DNA of 64,000 nt from Struthio camelus. Its lineage: Eukaryota; Chordata; Aves; Struthioniformes; Struthionidae. Below, in pieces: positions 58,701 through 64,000 of the stretch. The stretch spans positions 81,218,641-81,282,640 of the forward strand of contig NC_090946.1 of the NCBI RefSeq assembly GCF_040807025.1. The letters are read 5' to 3'. The position numbers were made by a program, and so were the translations under genes. Under the pieces are notes generated by a model. The model was not told the DNA's origin and searched no databases. It worked only from the letters and a program-made list of their open reading frames with translations. Each line of letters begins with the position of its first letter. Positions within the stretch are counted from its first letter, which is position 1.

Positions 58701-61700
58701 TGCTTTATAATCCTAAAGAGCGAATGGAATGTTAGAAGAGCCCTTGAACTGGAATAATGGATGGAGTTTAATAATAATCCCACTTGCTACCCACTTGCTA
58801 TTTTTCTCTTTAAGGAAAGAGAGTGTTTTTAAATTATATTATTTATTATAATTGTACTTGGTATAATGGTATGACCGGGTCAGTAGTTAGTTGGATACAC
58901 GCAGACAACGTTGTTGGAACTGGGCCTGTAGCTGTTCCTACGGATAACGGAGGGCTCCCTGGGAGTGAGATTTGTGCATTGCCATCATCCTTTTAAAGCT
59001 AACTAAAGCCTATATGAAGAAAATAGTTCAGCTGTATTAATAGCAGCAGAGCTTGAAGTGCTGTTCTAGTTTCTGCCCTTCATGAAATGGACTGGAGGCT
59101 GAATGATGAAAGATACCGAAGTGGATGGATGTTACACTCACAGATACTCTGTTTTTCCAGGTTATTCCTCTGCACCTCCAACCTGCTTTTTCTTTTGTGG
59201 AAATTTTTCATCTGCACCATATGGAAAAAGTCAAATTCAGTCACTGAAAGGTAGGAAAGTCTTTGTAGTCAGACACATACGGTATATTAAAATAGTGATG
59301 GCAAAAAAGTTTGAGAGCAGAAAACAAACCCATGTTTTCTGAGTAACACATTTTTGATGTATTAAAATACACAGGTGATTCATATAATGTGTTTATTGTC
59401 TAACCAGGTGTTGTATCATACATTTTTTTTTTCTGACTCTAGGTTCTTTGAAGGCACTTGCAGATATAATATGTGAATATCCCAGCATTCATAAAAGGTA
59501 CACAGCAAAGTGCTATGAAATGGGAAAATTGTCTATGTTGTGGAAAGCTTTAATTGAGTTACTTTAAGAAACAAACAGATCTCATGTTTCCCAACTATCG
59601 TGAGCCAGCTATGATCAGATATCAAGCTAGTCTTGTAGCAGACCCATAAGATTATTTTGGGAGCAGTATCAGTCTTTGATGATATCTAGAATAGCTTGGT
59701 AATGCAAGGAGCTGTTGAGTGAGCAAAGGTGAAGCTGTCCATCTCTGAAGCATTTTCCATGTGTGTTATACATGGCCCCTGATTCCCCAAAAGTGCTATT
59801 TAGGTGAGCCTTTGTTTTTCTGCAGCTCCCTTGAAATCAACAGGTTCTACCTGTACAGTGCTCCTTTATAAAATAATGTTGAAGTGTTCATGCTACTAGG
59901 AGCAACTACAGGCTTTCAAACTGTAGCAGGCCCAGAGAATGTCATGTGGAACGCTGACCAGACGCGGAGCCATCTCTTTCTACCTTCCCACGATTGCATA
60001 CACAGTTCTCCACAGCCGTTAGTTTAGCCGCTTAGTAACCAAAGCAATGTAATCTTGCAAAGGAATCTTATATTCGACCCTTCTTGCATCCCTGCTCTGT
60101 GGAAGCTCCATTGCAGGCCTAGAGGACTATACCATTCCTATAGGAGTCTGACTGTATGAAGGAAAGACAAACAGGGAGACAGCCTGGCTTATCCTTTCTG
60201 GCTTCTGACGCTGCCAATTCATAATGGTAGGTCCTAAGCAGAGCTCGTTAATAAAATGGGCCCCTGAAGCAGGAATGGCCAACCCATGGCTCTTGAATTC
60301 TTTGTGAGCTATAAGCAAGCGTGTCTCCTGGGCCGATCCTTTGTCGTGTGTCACGGCGGGGCTCTCTTGGTGTACGCTGCTGGATAATCTGGGTTCCATG
60401 TATGGGATCACGGAGCCCGTTACCACTGAGTCACGAGCCAAGCTGCACTTTTGGTCCTCCTCTCTTCCCACAGTCAGTCTTCCTTTCACGGTGAGCAGTT
60501 TCTAGGGTTCCTCCACCTCTTTAGTGAGGAATGAATATGTATCTTATGCTTTAGTTGTGATTTATGTGGTTCAAATGTTAGGAAGAACTCTCATCCCTGC
60601 TCCAGAATGGGTTATTTACATGCATCTGTGGAGTAATGGCAGTATCTGACCTATATTTGGATACTTCTAGAATTGTTTTAAATTAAAGCGATACATCAAA
60701 CTTTTTACAGTAGCCGATTTGTGTTTGTTCCTGGCCCTGAAGACCCTGGTCCTGGCTCTATTTTACCACGGTCAGTTTGCTACACTATTCTTTTCAAATT
60801 TTGAGATACTGAGTTAAATAGGTAAAGAAGATAAGAGTCTTAGCTGCTTTATCTGTTGCTGTTTATTTTAGACCTCCTCTGGCTGAAAATATCACTCATG
60901 AATTCAGACAGTTGGTGCCATTTTCATTTTTCACCACAAATCCTTGCAGGTAACAGTCTAACGTGCTGCTATCGTTCTTGCTTTTTTACCGAATGACTAA
61001 TTTGTGTGTAAATGTAGTGGTCTTAAAATTTCTAAATTATTTTAATTCCTCACTTGCATTAATTGTAACTAGTTTTAAATACATTAATACATGAATACAT
61101 TAGTGATGGAAGTTCATATATACTTTTCTGTTTTAATTTACTGTGAAATAAAATAGTCCATGCATATACTTTTAATAAGATGGTTTGGAAGCAGTGCTAA
61201 AAGTTTAATAAAAGAGCATAAAAAAAAAACGCTCAAGTGCATCATGCTTTTCCTGAATCTGGAAGGAATGAATGGAAGATGGGGAAGTAGTATTTTAATT
61301 GAAAGGTATTTTTTCATTTGGCTGTAAATTAGAGGGAGAAGATCAACTTTCTAATACAGATCGTCATCTTGTCAGTGTTTCATTCCAATTCGTTTAACTT
61401 CATTAATGTTTGCCATTTAGGATTCAATATTGCACGCAAGAAATAATTATCTTTCGTGAAGATTTGGTAAACAAAATGTGCAGAAACTGTGTCCGCTTCC
61501 CTAGCAGCAACATGGATATTCCTAACCATGTAAGTGAGTTGCGTTCAGCACTTCTTGCTAAGATCTCTTTGACTTTTTCTGTTGAACAGCTGATCTGAAT
61601 TTAGGGTGCTCTGGGCTGCGTACTGCTTTGCGAAGCCTTGTAAGAGTAACCAAGTTTGAGAAAAGAATCGTAAAGACAGATTTAGAAATGTAGTATTATT

Positions 61701-63807
61701 ACTTTCATTTACATCTTCATAGTAAAATGACTGAAACCGTGATACTGATTGATGGTGTCGAGTCATTCTGATTGTCCCACTGTAGGCGCCCTTGAACTCA
61801 GAACTTCCGCGCGGCTGACTGTTGGTGTGTTTGCATCAGCAATGAACATTGTGCAAGAAATATTGATTCCTAAAAGGAAGGTTTAGCACAAATTACCTTT
61901 TGAGTCTTGATCAATTAACCAGTGACATTTGCAGTAAAGCAGCACGTCACTTTTTTGAAAGGTCGTCTGCTTCCTCTGACTTCTGACTTGAAGTCTTAAG
62001 CCTGCTTTTGATTCATCTCCGCAGCACTTTGAGTTATGATGCCAGTTAATGAATGCACAGCAGGAGTTGATAGGACTTACTGATATAATTGAATCAGAGT
62101 GATTCGGGCAGTAGTGGCTTATTGCAGTGACCGAGTCTCCTTTTATTTGTTTTATGGCTTATTTTTGACTTGGTAACTTCCTCTTAACTCTTTCTTCCTT
62201 GTCTCTATCAGAGGAGTGCTGCTTTTTTTGTGAGTGTGGGAAGCCCATCGGTGGGTACTGATGCACCTGTCCTCTGTGTGCATGGGTTCGCACACGTGCA
62301 TGTACACACCAGAAACCTTCACTGCGGTACTCAGACAGGAGTTCCTTTCTCATGTTAGGAGGGGAAGGAATCATGAAGGAAACTTAGAATTACTTATTGC
62401 AACACTTATTTTCCAGTATCTGCAGCTAGAGATATTGGGCTACTTTTGCATGCTTGCCTTTTCCTCTGCCTTTTCTGCCTATATCGTTAATTATTTAATT
62501 ATACCATCAGATAAAAAGATGAATGGGAGAGGAATTAATGATGTCTTTAGGCCTCCTACAGGGCTAGTGGAATAACTGGGCGTATGCTTTGTACATCATT
62601 GTCTTTTCAACAGTAGACCTTTTCACCAAGTTGCTGTAGTGATTTTTCACCCTTTTGGGGAAATGGGACCCATTTGCACCTACATGATTGATTAGAGATA
62701 ATAAAGTTTTCAAGGGGCCTGAGCAGAGAGCTTCAGAGAGCCAAGATACCTTGGCTGGAATCTGCTGGATGAAGGGAGTTTCCAGGGGCTGGCTGGTGTT
62801 GGGAGCAGGGCAGCTCCCCAGAATAGCAGCCAAGGGAATGGAAAGAGTTAGGGAATCAGAAGCCCCAGTCCAGGGAAAAAGCTGTGTTTAAGCGTGGATC
62901 TTGTAGTGAAGTGGTATTGTGAGGAAATAGAACAGAAGCCCTGAGAAAGAAAACACAAAATAAAACTTAGAGCAGTGTTGGTACTTCCTGGGTTTGAGGA
63001 ACAGGCAAACAGATTCTGTGGTTTGTTGGCGAGTGATCAATGGAAGAGCTGTGATATAATTTATTCAGATGTCCATTATGTGAAATACAAAATTGGGACC
63101 TTAAAATAGTGCCTGTTAGGTTGCAGAAAGGACTTTGTATAAGAAACAAACAGTAGTTGACTGTTGCAGGACAGCTGCTGCTTTACTCCAAAAATCATTA
63201 ACAATCCCGAAGGAGGGAAATGCATTAAAAATATTGATATCTCCAGGAACGACGCTTCTTTATTAACAGGGCATTGGTATCTGCAGTTGTGGCAGGAATG
63301 AGTTTGGCTTGTAGAAGATGGTTCAAACTAACTTAATGTATTTTTATCTTGCAGTTTGTAAAGACTATATTATCACAAGGACATCTGACGCCACTTCCGC
63401 TTTATGTTAGCCCTGTGTACTGGGCCTATGACTACTCCTTGAGGGTGTATCCTGTGCCAGATATGCTCGTGATTGCAGACAAATATGACCCATTCACTGT
63501 CACCAATACTGACTGCCTTTGCATAAATCCTGTAAGATTTTCTTATGCTTTACCAAAATAAGATTGTACTGGATTTCTATAAACAGCATCTAATTTACAG
63601 AGTGGAGTTATTTAAATTTAAATATTAGGAAAATTAGTGAGTGGTCAGCTGCCAAAGGGAGTGCAGCCTCACTGAAGTGTGTCTTTCACTATTTGTATGG
63701 TATTTTCCTTATACAAGTATGATGTGTTTTTCTTTACAGGGTTCATTTCCAAGAAGCGGATTTTCATTCAAGGTGTTCTACCCCTCCAACAAGACAGTTG
63801 AAGACAG
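43693..63807 (+). CDS. POLE2: POLE2, DNA polymerase epsilon subunit 2 (18 coding exons; last exon off window)
   Basis: Join of 43693-43760, 45030-45130, 47480-47555, 48984-49061, 50531-50624, 52645-52719, 53923-54006, 54589-54645, 55056-55104, 56144-56216, 56814-56986, 59161-59250, 59443-59497, 60711-60770, 60872-60949, 61421-61529, 63355-63531 and 63740-63807: 1565 nt, 521 full codons. The human protein has 527 aa, so only about 5-6 residues and the stop should lie beyond the window. The product is the B subunit of the leading-strand polymerase epsilon holoenzyme in the nucleus, which supports CMG helicase assembly. Layout: N-terminal helical domain (about 1-75), OB fold (about 165-250), calcineurin-like phosphoesterase fold (about 285-end). 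The phosphoesterase metal motifs are degenerate (CGNFSS where active enzymes have GNH[DE]), as in other eukaryotic B subunits. The intron after residue 211 is AT-AC. Divergent from KLHDC1. Confidence 0.96.
44338..44585 (+). mobile_element. CR1 LINE fragment, sense orientation
   Basis: Carries the sense-strand CR1 3' hallmarks: GGACAAGAGGCAA, ACTGTGAGAACAATCAAACA, GTGGGATCTCCATC and GATGATCCCAGAGGTCCCTT, ending near TTCCTATGA. Diverged, with an internal A-tract. Confidence 0.85.
44597..44790 (+). mobile_element. Second CR1 LINE fragment, tandem to the first
   Basis: Begins TTCTCAGTGAGAGCAGCTAA and continues GTGAGATCTCCATCCTTAGA, ending around GACCGCAGAAATTCCTTC. It has the same orientation and the same CR1 3' region as the preceding copy but different substitutions, so it is an independent insertion or a duplication. 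Confidence 0.8.
45030..45130 (+). CDS. POLE2: POLE2 coding exon 2
   Basis: 101 nt, residues 23-56, [15 protein letters not shown] to VEKQP, N-terminal helical domain. Acceptor AAATTAG, donor GTAAGT. Confidence 0.95.
45131..47479 (+). other. POLE2 intron 2
   Basis: 2.35 kb of unremarkable intron sequence. An antisense 91-codon frame at 46632-46907 has no recognisable relative. No repeat family was recognised. Confidence 0.7.
47480..47555 (+). CDS. POLE2: POLE2 coding exon 3
   Basis: 76 nt, residues 57-81, [15 protein letters not shown] to SDET. Acceptor TTTTCAG. The donor GTACGG is poor, and a competing GTGACA five bases downstream would shift frame. Confidence 0.93.
48984..49061 (+). CDS. 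POLE2: POLE2 coding exon 4
   Basis: 78 nt, residues 82-107, [15 protein letters not shown] to KKFL. Acceptor ATTTCAG, donor GTAAGT. Confidence 0.95.
49446..49665 (-). mobile_element. CR1 LINE fragment, 3' end
   Basis: Starts TCACAGAATCACAGAATCGT and runs through GGGACCTCTGGAGATCATCT, TCTCTGGGCAACCTGTTCCA and TCACAGTGAAGAATTTTTTT, the reverse complement of the avian CR1 3' region. About 220 bp, in POLE2 intron 4, antisense to the gene. A 68-codon open frame over it is not a gene. Confidence 0.93.
50531..50624 (+). CDS. POLE2: POLE2 coding exon 5
   Basis: 94 nt, residues 108-139, [17 protein letters not shown] to YSILQQ. Acceptor CTTGCAG, donor GTCAGA. Confidence 0.95.
50625..52644 (+). other. 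POLE2 intron 5 with GC-richer block
   Basis: 2.0 kb. The segment 51060-51830 is noticeably richer in G+C than its flanks and has open frames on both strands (for example 51104-51487 plus), but none resembles a known protein. It may be an old repeat; the family was not recognised. Confidence 0.55.
52645..52719 (+). CDS. POLE2: POLE2 coding exon 6
   Basis: 75 nt, residues 140-164, [15 protein letters not shown] to RSKFQ. Phase 0 at both ends. Acceptor TCTGCAG, donor GTAAAA. Confidence 0.95.
52720..53922 (+). other. POLE2 intron 6 with possible cryptic exon
   Basis: 1.2 kb. At 52867-52983, a good acceptor (ATTTTTAG) opens a 38-codon frame in phase with exon 6, ending in TGA. The rest of the intron is unremarkable apart from an A-run near 53657. 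Confidence 0.6.
53923..54006 (+). CDS. POLE2: POLE2 coding exon 7
   Basis: 84 nt, residues 165-192, [15 protein letters not shown] to ITQLKE; start of the OB fold. Acceptor ATTCCAG, donor GTAGGT. Confidence 0.95.
54589..54645 (+). CDS. POLE2: POLE2 coding exon 8 (followed by AT-AC intron)
   Basis: 57 nt, residues 193-211, [19 protein letters not shown]. The acceptor is a normal TTTTAG, but the exon is followed directly by ATATCCTTT, a U12-type 5' splice site, and there is no GT donor at the homologous boundary. Confidence 0.94.
54646..55055 (+). other. POLE2: U12-type AT-AC intron in POLE2
   Basis: A 410 bp intron beginning ATATCCTTT and ending CTGTAC. A branch-site-like TTTCTTAAC lies at 55037-55045, about 10-12 bases before the 3' end. 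All three signals fit the minor (U12) spliceosome class, and the flanking codons join exactly as in the human protein (SKA|QFHSGLY). Confidence 0.93.
55056..55104 (+). CDS. POLE2: POLE2 coding exon 9
   Basis: 49 nt, residues 212-227, [16 protein letters not shown], with Gly228 split G|GT. It begins after AC (not AG). Donor GTAAAG. Confidence 0.94.
56144..56216 (+). CDS. POLE2: POLE2 coding exon 10
   Basis: 73 nt, residues 228-251, [18 protein letters not shown] to SATT. Acceptor GTCTTAG, donor GTATAA. Confidence 0.95.
56814..56986 (+). CDS. POLE2: POLE2 coding exon 11
   Basis: 173 nt, residues 252-309, [17 protein letters not shown] to LHTMFA. Contains SDVWLDQ, at the start of the phosphoesterase fold. 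The acceptor AACGTAG follows an AT-rich rather than a pyrimidine tract. Confidence 0.95.
56987..59160 (+). other. POLE2 intron 11
   Basis: 2.2 kb of AT-rich intron sequence with a T-run near 58360. No repeat or exon was recognised. Confidence 0.65.
59161..59250 (+). CDS. POLE2: POLE2 coding exon 12
   Basis: 90 nt, residues 310-339, [17 protein letters not shown] to IQSLK. CGNFSS occupies the position of the catalytic GNH motif of active phosphoesterases. Acceptor TTTCCAG, donor GTAGGA. Confidence 0.95.
59443..59497 (+). CDS. POLE2: POLE2 coding exon 13
   Basis: 55 nt, residues 340-357, [17 protein letters not shown]. Acceptor ACTCTAG, donor GTACAC. The intron before it is only 192 bp. Confidence 0.94.
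59498..60710 (+). other. POLE2 intron 13
   Basis: 1.2 kb. Around 60230-60330 the words AATGGCCAACCCATGGCTCT and TTTGTGAGCTATAAG resemble an old interspersed repeat, but I cannot assign it. The antisense 120-codon frame at 60127-60489 lies over this segment and is probably not a gene. Confidence 0.5.
60711..60770 (+). CDS. POLE2: POLE2 coding exon 14
   Basis: 60 nt, residues 358-377, [19 protein letters not shown]. Acceptor TTTACAG, donor GTCAGT. The next intron is 101 bp. Confidence 0.94.
60872..60949 (+). CDS. POLE2: POLE2 coding exon 15
   Basis: 78 nt, residues 378-403, [17 protein letters not shown] to TTNPC. Acceptor TTTTAG, donor GTAACA. Confidence 0.95.
61421..61529 (+). CDS. POLE2: POLE2 coding exon 16
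   Basis: 109 nt, residues 404-440, [17 protein letters not shown] to DIPNH. Contains the highly conserved [11 protein letters not shown]. Acceptor CATTTAG, donor GTAAGT. Confidence 0.95.
61530..63354 (+). other. POLE2 intron 16
   Basis: 1.8 kb of intron sequence with a short TG/CA-rich stretch near 62270-62310. No exon, RNA gene or recognised repeat. Confidence 0.6.
63355..63531 (+). CDS. POLE2: POLE2 coding exon 17
   Basis: 177 nt, residues 441-499, [17 protein letters not shown] to [15 protein letters not shown] is where active phosphoesterases carry their GHxH motif. Acceptor CTTGCAG, donor GTAAGA. Confidence 0.95.
63740..63807 (+). CDS. POLE2: POLE2 coding exon 18 (last in window)
   Basis: 68 nt, residues 500-521, [17 protein letters not shown] to VED, ending mid-codon AG| before donor GTAAAT. 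The remaining C-terminal handful of residues is not in bases 63808-64000. Confidence 0.95.
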
Positions 63808-64000
63808 GTAAATATGTTCAGCTTCTTGTTTAAAGGAAATATCGTTTTATTTGCTGACTTTCTAATTCTCGGGAGGGACACAGAAAATCAGTTACATAAA
63901 CAGAGTGAATGTTCTGTTGCCTACCATAGGCTGTTACGCTTCATACATATGCAGTGTAAGAAGTCCAGATGCCTAGAATTAATAAGTTTAGAAATAATAA

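Noticed and set aside
60127-60489. 120-codon open frame on the minus strand
   Set aside because: It lies inside POLE2 intron 13 over sequence that looks like an old repeat. There are no plausible splice sites or homology.
63808-64000. Search for the final POLE2 exon (about 5-6 residues plus stop)
   Set aside because: No acceptor followed by a KLQGF-like end was seen; it is expected beyond the window.
1-64000. CRISPR arrays, phage or bacterial operons, endogenous retroviral LTRs
   Set aside because: No regularly spaced direct repeats, no ribosome-binding-site-led gene strings, and no paired LTRs or retroviral coding motifs were seen. Content is ordinary vertebrate gene sequence.

Overview
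The window is vertebrate nuclear DNA, most likely from a bird. The evidence is spliced genes with short conserved exons and GT-AG introns, CpG-rich islands at gene starts in an otherwise AT-rich background, and several CR1 LINE fragments. Two of the CR1 copies are antisense and carry the avian-style 3' end (CACAGAAT direct repeats, then a TAGGTTGG-type block). Nothing is bacterial or viral: no operons, CRISPR, IS elements or phage genes. I cannot name the species.

Three protein-coding genes account for the coding content. From left to right: (1) KLHDC2 on the minus strand, with its first six coding exons (residues 1-212) between 7103 and 471; the rest lies left of base 1. It has a CpG-island promoter and a probable untranslated first exon near 8930-9060. 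(2) KLHDC1 on the minus strand, complete, with 13 coding exons from ATG 40943 to stop 9972 (404 aa). (3) POLE2 on the plus strand, with 18 coding exons from ATG 43693 to 63807 (521 complete codons). Only a tiny last exon of about 5-6 residues should lie beyond base 64000. I derived every exon boundary by reading splice sites and checking reading phase, and all three reading frames stay open across every junction.

KLHDC1 and KLHDC2 are head-to-tail tandem paralogues with identical intron phases over the six exons that can be compared. Both are kelch beta-propellers. From family knowledge they are substrate receptors of cullin-RING ubiquitin ligases that read C-terminal Gly-Gly degrons, and the ligand-binding residues visible here are intact. 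POLE2 is the B subunit of DNA polymerase epsilon, with an N-terminal helical domain, an OB fold and an inactivated calcineurin-like phosphoesterase fold. KLHDC1 and POLE2 are divergent, with start codons 2.75 kb apart and a separate CpG island for each gene. The POLE2-KLHDC1-KLHDC2 order matches the human 14q arrangement as I remember it.

The most interesting features are an AT-AC (U12-type) intron in POLE2, a perfect E2F palindrome and a G-quadruplex motif just upstream of the POLE2 ATG, a YY1 motif that contains the KLHDC1 start codon, and an 8-codon uORF that ends one base before the KLHDC2 5'UTR splice donor. There is also a possible in-frame cryptic terminal exon in POLE2 intron 6, a dispersed inverted-repeat element in KLHDC1 intron 8 and an exact 2 x 40 bp duplication in intron 12. 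I found no undescribed multi-gene system. Outside the exons, the window is mainly intron sequence with scattered old repeats and simple-sequence tracts.
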